Assembly: GCF_028463985.1 (NCBI RefSeq)
Contig: NZ_CP116766.1
Location: 806,001 to 870,000, forward strand
Direction of reading: 5' to 3'
Source: Neisseria lisongii
GTDB lineage: Bacteria; Pseudomonadota; Gammaproteobacteria; Burkholderiales; Neisseriaceae
DNA length: 64,000 bases
The notes beneath the pieces are model-generated. The model was not told the origin of the DNA. It ran no database searches and saw nothing but the letters and a program-made list of their open reading frames with translations. Positions 47,662-59,031 of this stretch are shown here, piece after piece (the stretch's first letter is position 1; each line of letters starts with the position of its first letter). Position numbers and translations under genes: made by a program.

Positions 47662-50514
47662 TTAAAACTTCATTTCAAAGCCTAAGATAAAGTTCCGGCC
47701 CGGTGCGGCGTAGCGTTTGTAGTTTGAGCCTGCGGGCGCTTGCGCTGCGGTATTGACCGAGGTTTGGCGCAGGGTTTCCCATGTGAGGTAGCGGTAGTTC
47801 ATCAAATTGTACACGCCGAAACGCAGGGTGGCCTGTTTCCACGGGCGGTAATAGCCGACAACGTCAAAGGTGTACCACGGGAGGGGGCGGGCTTGGGTGA
47901 GGCTGCGGCTGGATTCGTATCGGCCCGAGGTGCGCTGGGTGCTGATTTTATTAAGCAATTCCGAAGGGTCTTTGGCTTTGGAATAAGTCCCGTTGACGGT
48001 TACGCCCCATTTGTCGGACGGCGAATCGTAGTTCAGGCCGACAACGTAGCGTGAGGGCTGAATGGTTTCCAGCGGATAATCGGATACATAGCTGAACTGT
48101 TCTTCATGATTAATAAAGAGTTTTTTGGCTTTAATCCGGTTATACGCCACATTCAGGCTCAAACCTTCGGGCATTTTCTGCCACATGCCGTTCAAATCGA
48201 GATGGGCATTCAGGTTAATCCCTTTTAAATCGGCATTTTGCAGGTTGAAATTGCCGGTACAGCCGATAAAGGTGGTATCTTGGGGATCGAAACCGCATAA
48301 TTTGGCCGTTTCGGGTTTGTTGCTGCTGTTTGCGTAGGCAATCAAATCACGGTAGCGGCTGTTGAAAATGCCGGCTTCCAGATAGCCGAAATCGCCTTTC
48401 AGATTCAGACCGATTTCCTGATTCAGCGATTTTTCGGGTTTGAGATCGGCTATGTATTTGTATTTGCTGCCCCGCTCCTGCCCCGGCACGCTGAAACCGT
48501 ATAAATCTTGGAAGCTCGGTACACGGAAGCCGTTGCCGATGCGGTAGGAAAGCGACCAATGTCGGTTGGGTTTGACGACAATACCGGTGTTCCACGATAC
48601 ATTGTTGTAGGTTTTGCTGCGGATGGCGACATCTGCGGTTTTAAAGGCGTAGCGGTCGTAGCGTAGGCCGACACCCCAATCGAGATATTTGCCGAACGAC
48701 ATATTGTTGCGCAGGGCAATATAGCGGTTGCTGCCGGAAATCGGTTCTCGGCGGCAAGTATCGACATTGTTGTCTTGGCAATATTCGCCGCTCACCACCA
48801 AGGGATCGAGTTTGCGGTAAATATCGACTAAATAAGGTTTACCGTTGATTTCGGTTTTCTCTTTGCCGGTATGTTCAAACCGCTGGTAAACATCAGTGTT
48901 GAAAATGGTTTTGTTAAACGAGGAATCAAAATCGTCATAACCGGCGGTAACTTGCAGATTATGCTTACTCCAATCGAAGCGAAGCTGCTTCTGCCATTTT
49001 GCCTGTACGACATTATGCGTTTCCCGATAACGCACGTTTTCTTTACTCAGGGACGAGCCGGGTTTGTCTGCACCGGCCTCGCAATCGGCTAAAGTAGCGT
49101 AATTCGGATAGGCGGAACATTGGGCGTAAACCGTGCCGGTATCCAAGCGGATATTTTGTCGGTCAAACGCCAGCTCAAACTGATCCGCCCATGAATCTTT
49201 TTCTTTGTTTTCGTAGCGGTACACAATGCCGTTGCGGTTTTTACGGTGTTTCTCTTCCAAAAAGCGGGCTTTTGCCCATTGCAGTCCGGCAAAACCTTCC
49301 GCTGGCGTGTTGTACCAAACGCCTTTATTGTTGTTGGCATTTTTATCGAAACCGTCCACTGAAGCCAGCGGTTTACCCAGTTTGTATAAATCGGTATTCG
49401 GCCGGTAATAGGCCGCATAGTGCATATCCCGACTATCGTAATGCTGGGTAGTGTTTTCATTGAGCCAGCCGAGATAATGATTCGGCGAAAAACGGTAGCC
49501 CAAGCGGGTCAGCCACGAATCGGTTTGGTATTCCATCGGATTGGGGCGGATACGGTTGCTGCCGGTGTATTGATTCGCCGACAGGGTTTCTTTCGGATGC
49601 AGCATGGCTTGGCGTTGTTTTTCTTCATCCGGCGAGAGCGGAGAATTATTTAAATCCCGATTTCCCAAATCAACCACATCAACAGTCGGTTTAACTGTAT
49701 GGCGGATACAGTCGCTGCTGGTGCAATCTTCAAAACGGAATAAATTATTCCCGTATTCCGTATTGGGCTGGCTCAAATCATATTTGTTTTCATAAAACGA
49801 CTGTTTGCTGACCGTCTGTGTAAAATTGCCCGCATCACGGTGAATCGAAGGCTCGTGTCCTTGGCGGCGGGTATATTGCACCAAACCTTCCCAGCCGTTT
49901 TGGCGGAAAGCGGCGGAAAGGGTTTGCGCCGCCCGCTTGTCCCGGCTGCTGTACACCGATTTGCTGTTCAAGCCCCACGGTTTGTCGCCGCTGATAATAT
50001 CGCCCACATCTTTGGTCGTATAATTTACCGAACCGCCCAAGCCGCCGCTGCCGACTTCTGCGCCGTTGCTGCCTTTGCTGATTTCCACGGCGGAAATGTT
50101 TTCGATTTCCACTTCGTTAATCGAGCCGCTGCCGCCCGAGTCGGAAGTGGTGTCGGCATACGACTGGATTTGGGCAATGCCGTCCACTGCAATCAGCACA
50201 CGGTTTTTGTCCACACCCCGAATCGAAAAGCCGCTGGTACCGCCCCGACCCTGCTCGACGGTGGACACGCCCGGATCGTAGCGCACCAAATCGCGTACGC
50301 CCAACACCTGCTGGCGGTTTAACTGTTCGCTGTCTTTCACGATTTTGCCCAAGCCGGTAACTTCTTTGGTTTTCTTGGTCAGTTTTTTCGGTTTCGCCAC
50401 CACATTGACGGTTTGCAGCTCGTGCGTCGCCACTTCTTCGGCGCAGACCGCACCCGCAGGCGCCAGCAACAGCAAGGCCAGCAGTTTCATTTTGAAATGA
50501 GTAGGATAAGTCAT
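47662..50514 (-). CDS. lbpA: Lactoferrin-binding protein A, TonB-dependent receptor
   Basis: A 950-residue outer-membrane receptor of the TbpA/LbpA group. Diagnostic segments are EVTGLGKIVKDSEQLNRQQVLGVRDLVRYDPGV, STVEQGRGGTSGFSIRGVDKNRV, VEISKGSNGAEVGSG, and the C-terminal barrel end NYKRYAAPGRNFILGFEMKF. I favour LbpA over TbpA because the partner lipoprotein upstream carries the acidic insert of LbpB and because the length (LbpA about 943) fits; TbpA cannot be excluded for this divergent copy. A signal peptide ends VCA. The gene follows lbpB after 88 bp that contain a DUS hairpin. Confidence 0.82.
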   Translation of the reverse strand: MTYPTHFKMKLLALLLLAPAGAVCAEEVATHELQTVNVVAKPKKLTKKTKEVTGLGKIVKDSEQLNRQQVLGVRDLVRYDPGVSTVEQGRGGTSGFSIRGVDKNRVLIAVDGIAQIQSYADTTSDSGGSGSINEVEIENISAVEISKGSNGAEVGSGGLGGSVNYTTKDVGDIISGDKPWGLNSKSVYSSRDKRAAQTLSAAFRQNGWEGLVQYTRRQGHEPSIHRDAGNFTQTVSKQSFYENKYDLSQPNTEYGNNLFRFEDCTSSDCIRHTVKPTVDVVDLGNRDLNNSPLSPDEEKQRQAMLHPKETLSANQYTGSNRIRPNPMEYQTDSWLTRLGYRFSPNHYLGWLNENTTQHYDSRDMHYAAYYRPNTDLYKLGKPLASVDGFDKNANNNKGVWYNTPAEGFAGLQWAKARFLEEKHRKNRNGIVYRYENKEKDSWADQFELAFDRQNIRLDTGTVYAQCSAYPNYATLADCEAGADKPGSSLSKENVRYRETHNVVQAKWQKQLRFDWSKHNLQVTAGYDDFDSSFNKTIFNTDVYQRFEHTGKEKTEINGKPYLVDIYRKLDPLVVSGEYCQDNNVDTCRREPISGSNRYIALRNNMSFGKYLDWGVGLRYDRYAFKTADVAIRSKTYNNVSWNTGIVVKPNRHWSLSYRIGNGFRVPSFQDLYGFSVPGQERGSKYKYIADLKPEKSLNQEIGLNLKGDFGYLEAGIFNSRYRDLIAYANSSNKPETAKLCGFDPQDTTFIGCTGNFNLQNADLKGINLNAHLDLNGMWQKMPEGLSLNVAYNRIKAKKLFINHEEQFSYVSDYPLETIQPSRYVVGLNYDSPSDKWGVTVNGTYSKAKDPSELLNKISTQRTSGRYESSRSLTQARPLPWYTFDVVGYYRPWKQATLRFGVYNLMNYRYLTWETLRQTSVNTAAQAPAGSNYKRYAAPGRNFILGFEMKF

Positions 50515-50547
50515 ATTTCTTCTCTTTTTAAATATTGGAAAACGGTC

Positions 50548-50597
50548 AGGCCGTCTGAAAATCGGGGTTTACGGAAAGATCGGTTTTCAGACGGCCT
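50548..50597 (-). terminator. DUS hairpin in the lbpB-lbpA gap
   Basis: Inverted AGGCC-type DUS between lbpB and lbpA, both on the minus strand. It is a probable attenuator lowering lbpA relative to lbpB. Confidence 0.55.
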
Positions 50598-50602
50598 CGG
50601 TC

Positions 50603-52786
50603 TTATTTGCCGCTCTGTTTCGCACCGAATACCGCACCGACACGCACACCCGTACCTTCCGATCCGTCATGGCCGTTTTGATATTCAAGCGTGCCGCCCA
50701 GTTCCGCTGCTTTGTTACCGTAGAAACCGCCCTGCACTTTCGCACCCCGCATTTCCAACTTACCGCCGCCACCCTGCGTGTTTTTTGAGTCAAACGCATA
50801 AACGCCGTCTGCCGTGCCGCTGAAACCGTTGCCTTTAATATCGGCTTTGATGGTGGCAAAAGTTTGCGAATTTTCGTCAGTACTGGTGATGAGTGAGCCT
50901 TTCAGAGTTTTGGCGGCAAAATCAACATCAAACGATGCTGTTCCTGCGTGTTCGTTACCAATGCCCGGCGTAAATTCATAAGGCAGGTAGAAATATTTAC
51001 CATTAGCCCGTTTTCCCGTCATCACCGCAAAGCCGCCCCAAGTACCCTCATAGTGCAGATTGCCGCCGGTCGGAATATCCGCCAACGGGGTACGCAAGCC
51101 TTGGATAAAATAGCCTTTGCTGATGCTTTCATCTTCGGAGTTTGATACAAAGCGGTACGAACCCAAACGCAGCGCTTCCCAATTGCCGCAGCAGACATGA
51201 ATCTTGCTGCCTGCCTCGCCTTTCGCATTGCGGCTTAAAACAATATCGAGACTGCTATCTTTATTGCGCACCACTTCCGCCTGCGGATAGCTCTGTTTTA
51301 ACAATTCACTCAAACTGCCGCCGCTCAAATCGAATGTTTTGCCTTCGATATTGAGTTGCAGGATATTGCCCAAATTGTTCAAATCCTTACTCAAAGTATG
51401 CTCAACAGGCGGGGCTTCGTCGTCATTTTCTTCAGCAACACCGTCTTCAGCGGCATTGTCTTCAGTAACACTGTCTTCAACACCCTCGCTATTTTCTTCA
51501 GTATCTTCAGCGTCTTCATTATCGGCAACATCATCGGAATTATCTGCATCATCGGAAAGTTCATCATCCCGCTCCGGAAAAGCAATCTGCTTGGCATCAA
51601 ACAACACCGTGCTGCTTTCCGCCGCTTCGCCGTCCCGCTTGGCACCGAACACCACGAATACCGAGTTGTGATCGCTTAAAAACTTACCGGCCAGCTCTTC
51701 GGCATTCGGCCCGTAAAAACCGCCCTCAAGTCGGCTGGCGCTGTCGCCGAACAGGTTTTGATTGTCTTCCGATACTTTTTTGTTCACGCCCTTGGTCGTA
51801 CCGGCGGTGGAATCTGCCCGACCGGTGAAACGGTTGCCTTTGATGTCTGCCTCAATTGCATAAACATCATCCGGCTTGCGGTCGGTTTCGTCTGCCTGAT
51901 CCCGATAATCGTTTTGATACGAGAGTTTGCCGGTTAATTTTTTATTATTGAAATCAACCGTAAAATCAGAAGTTTGCTTTTTAAAAGTTGCGCTGCGGGC
52001 ATTGGTATAGGCGCTGGCGACGTTGCCGTCGTTTTTCTTGTCAAACGCCAAGCCGAAGTGAGGTGGCTCATCAGGCCCATAATAGCCTTTGTTGCGTTTA
52101 ACTGCTTCTTGCTTGTTTTTTTCAATTGCTTCTTTCTCGGCTTTTTCTTTGATCACATCATCCTTTGTATAAGCACGCTGAAAAACCACGTTGCTCAAAA
52201 AATCCCATGAGCCGGAATAATGCAGCGACGGCGAATTGGGCAATGAACGGCTGGGCTGAGTGCCTAAATAATAGGCAAAAACCTTACCGCCTTGGCGATT
52301 GACCAAACCGTCCGAATCTTTTTCCGGTCTAGCGTAAAGATCGGTCAGATAGCCAAAGCGGATATATTGGTATCCCTCTCTACGGTGGTTGTCGTATTCC
52401 ACCTCATCTTTGTCTTTGGCATTTTCCCATTCGGCAAATTTAACCAGATGATTGTCGTCGCTCAAATCCTCTGCCAACGGAAGGGCTTCCACATTGTCCG
52501 GCGAGAAATGCTCATTGCCCGCCTCGCCGTTTTTCGCCTGATTGCGGCGCAAGCCGTTTAAACCGTAGCCAAACGCAGGCTGTTGCAGTTTATCCTGAGC
52601 TTCAGGCTGCGGCTGCCCACCCTCCGGCGGATTTTCAGACGGCTCGGACTGTTCGGGTTTCGGTTTGTGAACATCGGGCTTGATCGGCACCGGCTCGGAT
52701 ACGTTCAAAGTATCAAAACTGCCGCCTGCGCAGGCGGTCAGTGCCAAACTCAAACCCCAAACCAATGGCGTGGTGGGTGTTTTCAT
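50603..52786 (-). CDS. lbpB: Lactoferrin-binding protein B, surface lipoprotein
   Basis: A 727-residue surface lipoprotein with two lobes that captures iron-loaded lactoferrin for LbpA. The lipobox is ALTAC with Cys19. N-lobe and C-lobe each have a barrel with the TbpB/LbpB motif (FTVDFNNKKLTGKLSY and FDVDFAAKTLKGSLIT; RLEGGFYGPNAEELAGKF and VQGGFYGNKAAELGGTL). Between them lies an extremely acidic stretch encoded by about 51409-51571 with runs of Asp and Glu, the feature that distinguishes LbpB from TbpB and is known to neutralise lactoferricin. I chose the ATG at 52786 (AGGAGA seven bases upstream) over the frame to 52921. Confidence 0.87.
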   Translation of the reverse strand: MKTPTTPLVWGLSLALTACAGGSFDTLNVSEPVPIKPDVHKPKPEQSEPSENPPEGGQPQPEAQDKLQQPAFGYGLNGLRRNQAKNGEAGNEHFSPDNVEALPLAEDLSDDNHLVKFAEWENAKDKDEVEYDNHRREGYQYIRFGYLTDLYARPEKDSDGLVNRQGGKVFAYYLGTQPSRSLPNSPSLHYSGSWDFLSNVVFQRAYTKDDVIKEKAEKEAIEKNKQEAVKRNKGYYGPDEPPHFGLAFDKKNDGNVASAYTNARSATFKKQTSDFTVDFNNKKLTGKLSYQNDYRDQADETDRKPDDVYAIEADIKGNRFTGRADSTAGTTKGVNKKVSEDNQNLFGDSASRLEGGFYGPNAEELAGKFLSDHNSVFVVFGAKRDGEAAESSTVLFDAKQIAFPERDDELSDDADNSDDVADNEDAEDTEENSEGVEDSVTEDNAAEDGVAEENDDEAPPVEHTLSKDLNNLGNILQLNIEGKTFDLSGGSLSELLKQSYPQAEVVRNKDSSLDIVLSRNAKGEAGSKIHVCCGNWEALRLGSYRFVSNSEDESISKGYFIQGLRTPLADIPTGGNLHYEGTWGGFAVMTGKRANGKYFYLPYEFTPGIGNEHAGTASFDVDFAAKTLKGSLITSTDENSQTFATIKADIKGNGFSGTADGVYAFDSKNTQGGGGKLEMRGAKVQGGFYGNKAAELGGTLEYQNGHDGSEGTGVRVGAVFGAKQSGK

Positions 52787-53117
52787 AAAAGTCTCTCCTG
52801 TTTTACTTGCCGCAATGCTTCGTTTCCATACTGCTCTGTAGAAAACAAGCATTGCGTCGATAAATCGTTTTGCTGAAAAAAATAACAAACCTTGCCCGCA
52901 CGGATTTTTCCGCCAGATCAAGGTATCGACATATATTTTGAGAATAAGATGAATAATGATATTTATTCTTAAATCTAGGCGATTGTAATGTATTTAAAAT
53001 GTAAATTCAAGTTGGATTGTGTTTAGGAAAATAAACAAACACCAAAGCCGTCTGAAAATCAGGTTTTCAGACGGCCTTGGTTGCCTATCGTGAATTTATT
53101 TTACTGCTGAATTGGCA
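52787..53117. other. Promoter region of lbpB with DUS terminator
   Basis: It contains the candidate Fur box at 52952-52970, A+T-rich DNA to about 53040, and a DUS hairpin at 53044-53077. No gene. Confidence 0.5.
52952..52970 (-). promoter_or_regulatory. Candidate Fur box of lbpBA
   Basis: AATAATGATATTTATTCTT matches 14 of 19 positions of the Fur consensus, and GAATAA/TTATTC form an inverted repeat (52951-52968). It lies about 165 bp upstream of lbpB. Confidence 0.5.
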
Positions 53118-53314
53118 TATAGTGAATTCACTTAAAAATCCATACAATTTTCCGATACCCCCGTCATTCCGACGAAAGTCGGAATCCATCTGTCAGATTC
53201 AGAAACTGTCAAGAAAAAACAGTTGCCTAAGCCGCTGAAATAGATTCCGACTTTCGTCGGAATGACGGGCATGTTGGGTTGAGAATGTGCTGGAAATTTG
53301 GTTGATTCACTATA
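53118..53314. mobile_element. 197-bp MITE with Correia-type ends and two dRS3-like repeats, copy 1
   Basis: The ends are TATAGTGAATTCACTTAAA and the inverted TTTGGTTGATTCACTATA. Inside are two inverted copies of ATTCCGACGAAAGTCGGAAT, a dRS3-type palindrome, separated by about 70 bp. The complement of the entire unit aligns with the 196-bp element at 58625-58820. It carries no gene. Confidence 0.78.
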
Positions 53315-53413
53315 GCATATGTGCCGAAGCAGCACGGGTTCGTTGAATGCTTCATTTAGGCCGTCTGAAAATGTACTTTTCCCATTTGACGACCTACTGC
53401 AATGTGTATCTGC

Positions 53414-55252
53414 CTAATGTAGATGGTCGTAAATTTTTTCTGCCAAGGCGGTGCTGATGCCTTCGACTTGTGCCAAGTCTTCTTTGCTGGCGGCGCTCAC
53501 GCCCCGTAATCCGCCGAAGCGGGTCAGCAGGGCTTGGCGGCGTTTGCTGCCAATGCCGGGAATGTCGTTGAGCGAAGAGGTGAGCCTTGCTTTGTCCCGT
53601 TTTTTACGGTGGCCGGTGATGGCGAAACGGTGGGACTCGTCGCGTATGGTTTGTAGCAAATGCAAGGCGGGGCTGTTGGGCGGTAGGCGGAAGGTTTCGC
53701 CGCTGAACGGTAAAATCAGCTCTTCCATGCCGGCTTTGCGTTCCGGCCCTTTGGCGATGCCGACCAGCGGAATGTGTAAACCGAGTTCTTCCCATACGCT
53801 GACGGCAACGCCGATCTGTCCTTTGCCGCCGTCGATCAAGACGACATCGGGCCATTTGACGCTTTCGCCGTTGGCGGCGGCTTCCTGCATTTTGCCGTAG
53901 CGGCGGGTCAATACTTCGCGCATGGCGGCGTAGTCGTCGCCGGCTTTGGCGGTGGTGATGTTGTAGCGGCGGTATTGGCCCGGCTGGATATTTTGTTCGT
54001 CATACACGACGCAGGAGGCGACGGTGGCTTCGCCCTGTGTGTGGCTGATGTCGAAACATTCCAAGCGGTTGAGGCTGTCGGCCTCCCGATTGAGGATTTT
54101 GGCGAGTTCGTCCAAACGGTGTTGCTGGCTGCTTTGTTGCAGTTTTTTCTGCTGCAATGCCAACACGGCGTTTTGTTCTGCCATTTTCAGCCATACTTTG
54201 CGCTCGCCTATGGTTTTGGTAACAAACTGTATCTGCCTGCCCTGCTCGCTGATTAGAGCTTCCTGCAGGCTTTGCGGAACGGCAAAATTGCTGATGATGA
54301 TGTCGGGCTTGCTGCGACCCAGATAATGTTGGGCGACAAAAGCCTCGGCGTAATCCTGCCCGACGGGTTCGGGGTCGTTGCGCACGTCGGGGAAGAAACT
54401 TTTATCGCCGACATGGCGGCCGCCCCGGATGCTGACCCAATGAATACACACGAGGCCGTCTGAAACAGCCAGTGCCAGTAAGTCGATGTCGTGCGGATTA
54501 TTGGGATTTTTGCTGTCGATAAACTGCTGGCTCTGCATCACGCCCAATGCCTGAATCTGATCCCGATAATGCGCCGCCTGTTCAAATGCCAAATCTGCGG
54601 CGGCCTCTTCCATTTTCCGGTGCAGAAGCTGAATCAGCTCATCGGTTTTGCCGCTGAGAAAGGTGGCGGCACGGGCCACATCGCTGCGGTAGTCTTCCTG
54701 CGAAATATGGCCGACACACGGGCCGGAACAGCGTTTAATCTGATATAAGAGGCACGCCCGCTCCCGATGTTCGAATACGCTGTCTTCGCAGGTGCGCAGT
54801 TTGAATACTTTCTGCAGGATATGAATGCTGTCGCGCACGGCATTGCCGTTGGGATACGGGCCGAAATATTGGTTGGGCTTTTTCAGCGTTCCCCGATAAT
54901 AGGCCATCTGCGGAAATTCATGGCCGCTGAGCATCAAATAGGGGTAGCTTTTATCGTCCCGAAACAGGATATTGTATTTCGGCGCCAAGGCTTTGATGAA
55001 ATTGTTTTCCAAAATCAAGGCCTCGGCTTCGGAACGGGTAACGGTGGTTTCGATATGGTGAATCTGCTTGACCATCAGGCGGATTCGGGGCGACAAATCG
55101 TTTTTCTGAAAATAGCTGCCCACCCGCTTTTTCAGGTTCACCGCCTTGCCGACATACAGCACATTGTTTTGTCCGTCAAACATGCGGTACACGCCCGGCA
55201 AATTGGGTAGGTTTTTTAAAAAAACGGTCAAATCGAAAGAAGTATCGCTCAC
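53414..55252 (-). CDS. uvrC: Excinuclease ABC subunit C
   Basis: Dual nuclease of nucleotide excision repair that makes both incisions next to UvrB. The GIY-YIG domain is at the N-terminus (LPGVYRMFDGQNNVLYVGKAVNLKKRVGSYF), UVR and RNase H-like middle regions follow (CFDISHTQGEATVASCVVYDEQ, DVVLIDGGKGQ), and C-terminal helix-hairpin-helix motifs include NDIPGIGSKRRQALLTRFGGL. I take the GTG at 55252, giving MSDTSFDLTVFLKNLP in 612 aa, as in other Neisseria; an ATG at 55327 would extend it by 25 residues. Confidence 0.95.
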   Translation of the reverse strand: MSDTSFDLTVFLKNLPNLPGVYRMFDGQNNVLYVGKAVNLKKRVGSYFQKNDLSPRIRLMVKQIHHIETTVTRSEAEALILENNFIKALAPKYNILFRDDKSYPYLMLSGHEFPQMAYYRGTLKKPNQYFGPYPNGNAVRDSIHILQKVFKLRTCEDSVFEHRERACLLYQIKRCSGPCVGHISQEDYRSDVARAATFLSGKTDELIQLLHRKMEEAAADLAFEQAAHYRDQIQALGVMQSQQFIDSKNPNNPHDIDLLALAVSDGLVCIHWVSIRGGRHVGDKSFFPDVRNDPEPVGQDYAEAFVAQHYLGRSKPDIIISNFAVPQSLQEALISEQGRQIQFVTKTIGERKVWLKMAEQNAVLALQQKKLQQSSQQHRLDELAKILNREADSLNRLECFDISHTQGEATVASCVVYDEQNIQPGQYRRYNITTAKAGDDYAAMREVLTRRYGKMQEAAANGESVKWPDVVLIDGGKGQIGVAVSVWEELGLHIPLVGIAKGPERKAGMEELILPFSGETFRLPPNSPALHLLQTIRDESHRFAITGHRKKRDKARLTSSLNDIPGIGSKRRQALLTRFGGLRGVSAASKEDLAQVEGISTALAEKIYDHLH

Positions 55253-55440
55253 GGTCGGCCTTGATTGGGAAATTGGATAGAGAAACGGTTTGCCGTATTT
55301 TAGCAAAACACCGCCGTTTTCTGCCAAATATAGTGAAGTAACCGAAAAAAATACAATTCAGCGCCCACCCCCTAAGCTCGTCCCGCCGGTGGCACAGAAA
55401 ATTTGGTGTTTTAACGATATTCCATTCCGACAAAACAGCA

Positions 55441-55475
55441 AAAGGCCGTCTGAAAATCGGATTTTCAGACGGCCT
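55441..55475 (-). terminator. DUS hairpin downstream of ftsB
   Basis: Perfect inverted AGGCC-type DUS, ending the ftsB transcript. Confidence 0.75.
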
Positions 55476-55501
55476 GCGGGATTAAGGCAAAGGCTTCAGC
55501 G

Positions 55502-55774
55502 TTACCGGTCAATCAGACGGTAAAACGTTTCGCCCTCCCGAACATAGCCCAACTCGACACGGGCGATTTCGGCAATCGCTTCCTGCCCGTGCGTCAGATC
55601 ATCGACTTCGGCTGCCAAAAACTGATTGCGCAAAATGAGCGTTTGGTTTTCACCTTCCTGCAAAGCAAGTTGTTCTTTCGTATTTTCCCGATCGCTCCAG
55701 CTGCCTTTGCCGAACCACAGGCTGTATTGGAAGCAGACCAGCGCAACGGACAAAATAACGGTTACCCATTTCAT
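55502..55774 (-). CDS. ftsB: Cell division protein FtsB
   Basis: A 90-residue bitopic protein of the FtsQBL complex that links early and late divisome assembly. One membrane helix lies at residues 3-19 (WVTVILSVALVCFQYSLWFG), followed by a periplasmic coiled coil (NQTLILRNQFLAAEVDDL) and the conserved GQEAIAEIARVELGYVREGETFYRLI. It follows eno by 14 bp on the same strand, the usual eno-ftsB order. Confidence 0.92.
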   Translation of the reverse strand: MKWVTVILSVALVCFQYSLWFGKGSWSDRENTKEQLALQEGENQTLILRNQFLAAEVDDLTHGQEAIAEIARVELGYVREGETFYRLIDR

Positions 55775-55788
55775 GCGGCAATCTTTCT

Positions 55789-57360
<1,572 letters not shown>

Positions 57361-57374
<14 letters not shown>

Positions 57375-58266
57375 CAAGTGCAACATCAGTTAACAAAGGT
57401 TGGAAGATATTCAAGAATAAAACACTTGGCGTTTCATAGCCAAGTGTTTTTCTTGGTCGATGGTTCAGTTCATCCTGAACCTGCCGTATTTCCTTCCCAC
57501 TGATTTTCCTGAAATCCGTCTGTTTCGGGAAGTATTGGCGTATCAATCCATTGGTATTTTCATTCGTTCCCTTTTCCCAAGAGCGGTACGGACGGCAGAA
57601 ATAGGTTTCCGCTTTCAATCCATCAGCGATTTTCTTGTGCCGGTAAAACTCCTTACCGTTATCCATCGTAATCGTGTGTACCCTGTCTTTATGCGCCTTC
57701 AATACCCTGATGACAGCGTTGGCAGTATCTTCGGCTTTGAAGTTCTTCAACTTACAGATAATGGTGTAACAGGTAACACGTTCGACTAAGGTCAGCAATG
57801 CACTTTTTTGGTCTTTGCCGATGATGGTGTCAGCTTCCCAATCGCCGATGCGCATCCTTTTGTTGACGGTTTCGGGACGGTGTTCGATACCGACACGGTC
57901 AGGAACTTTGCCTTTGACCCATGTTTTGCCGCCGTATTTTTTACGGTAGGGTTTGCTGCATATTCTGAGGTGTTGCCACAATGTCCTGCCATTGTTCCTG
58001 TTTTGGTGCAGGTAGCGGTAAACAGTGCTGTGGTAGAGCTTAGTCTGGTGGTGTTTTTCGAGGTATCCGCATATTTGCTGTGGGCTGAGTTTTTGACAGA
58101 CAAGGGTGTTGATGTGGCCGATGAGTTGTCCGGTCATTTTGTAGGGGGAACGCTTTTTCTGTTTGCATTGGCGGTCCGGCGTTTGTGCGATTTGTGTGAT
58201 GGTTTGCCGGCGGTAATGATGCTGAATGTGGTATCGTTCGTCTTGGGTCAGTTGTGTGTAGCTCAT
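57361..58266 (-). CDS. IS30-family transposase with internal deletion (IS1655-like)
   Basis: A 301-residue IS30-type transposase, close in its start (MSYTQLTQDERYHIQ) to the neisserial IS1655 enzyme. The DDE core is intact: Asp in GDWEADTIIG, Asp in HTITMDNGKEF, and Glu in KGTNENTNGLIRQYFPK. The N-terminal DNA-binding region is short: after TITQIAQT the sequence jumps to PDRQCKQKKRSPYKM, so roughly 30-40 residues that would contain the helix-turn-helix (the STISRE-type segment) seem to be missing in frame. The stop codon lies a few bases outside the inverted repeat. It is probably inactive. Confidence 0.78.
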
Positions 58267-58340
58267 TGCAATCTTTCTTGTCAGGAAAGGCAGTATGCTG
58301 CCGCATACTGACCTTTTCTGTTTTGCAATGTTGCGCTTGA
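57375..58340. mobile_element. IS30-family insertion sequence, about 966 bp
   Basis: Imperfect terminal inverted repeats: TCAAGTGCAACAT at 57375 and, on the other strand, TCAAGCGCAACAT ending at 58340. IS30 elements of this group are usually slightly over 1 kb, so the shorter length fits the inferred internal deletion. It directly abuts a truncated pirin gene on the right. No target duplication is visible. Confidence 0.7.
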
Positions 58341-58629
58341 TAGGCGAATCCGCTGCGAAGTGCAAATTGACGGACAAACCTTCACCCAAGATGAATTGGC
58401 AAAATTTGAACCAATCCAAACCGCCAGCCGACTGCGTATCCACACCCAAGCCGGCAGCCATATTATGCTGCTGGGCGGCGAACCCTTGCCACATCCGACC
58501 TTGATTTGGTGGAACTTCGTCGCCGATCATCAAACCGCCCTAGAAAAAGCCGTCGCCGACTGGAACAGCGGACATCCCCGTTTTGGTAACATCGACATCA
58601 GCGGCACCACACTCACCCGCCTTATATAG
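58341..58629 (+). pseudogene. C-terminal fragment of a pirin-family gene, truncated by IS30
   Basis: About 96 residues open directly from the IS30 edge. LRIHTQAGSHIMLLGGEPLPHPTLIWWNFVADH and ALEKAVADWNSGHPRFGNI match the C-terminal cupin of pirin proteins (LLGGEPL, FV, RFG). The N-terminal cupin with the metal ligands is absent, and no matching sequence lies on the other side of the IS element, so it was lost. The stop codon TAG is provided by the TATAG end of the MITE at 58625, so the original C-terminus may also be altered. Confidence 0.75.
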
Positions 58630-58820
58630 TGAATTAGCCAAATTTCCAGTACATATCAAACCCAACATGCCCGTCATTCCGACGAAAGTCGGAATCCATT
58701 TCGGCGGCTTAGGTAACTGTTTTTCTTTACGGTTTCTGAATCTGATAGATGGATTCCGACTTTCGTCGGAATGACGAGTATGTTTGAAAATCGTACGGTT
58801 TATTAAGTGGATTCACTATA
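58625..58820. mobile_element. 196-bp MITE, copy 2 (inverted relative to copy 1)
   Basis: The ends are TATAGTGAATTAGCCAAATT and, inverted, AAGTGGATTCACTATA. Two inverted ATTCCGACGAAAGTCGGAAT palindromes lie inside. It aligns along its whole length with the complement of 53118-53314, differing by scattered substitutions and small indels. Its first bases stop the pirin reading frame. Confidence 0.78.
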
Positions 58821-58865
58821 GCACCTGAGCTTAGTGCAAAAATAGGGTAGCGTCGTGAAATAATA

Positions 58866-58897
58866 ATGCCGTCTGAAATTGGGTTTTCAGACGGCAT
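58866..58897. terminator. DUS hairpin upstream of the adhesin gene end
   Basis: Inverted ATGCC-type DUS; another loosely inverted DUS pair is at about 58980-59015, close to the adhesin stop. The rest of 58821-59031 holds nothing recognisable. Confidence 0.6.
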
Positions 58898-59031
58898 TTT
58901 TGCAGGAAATTTGAGATTTTAGAGCGCTTGTCAGTTTGATTTTTCAATCTGATAAAATCATCCTTTACAAGAAACATTTCCAGACGGCCTTGGATATCTC
59001 CCAATGCCGTCTGAAAACTGCAAATCCGGCT

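Noticed and set aside
52787..52921. N-terminal extension of LbpB
   Set aside because: The lipobox signal peptide must be at the N-terminus, and AGGAGA precedes the ATG at 52786.
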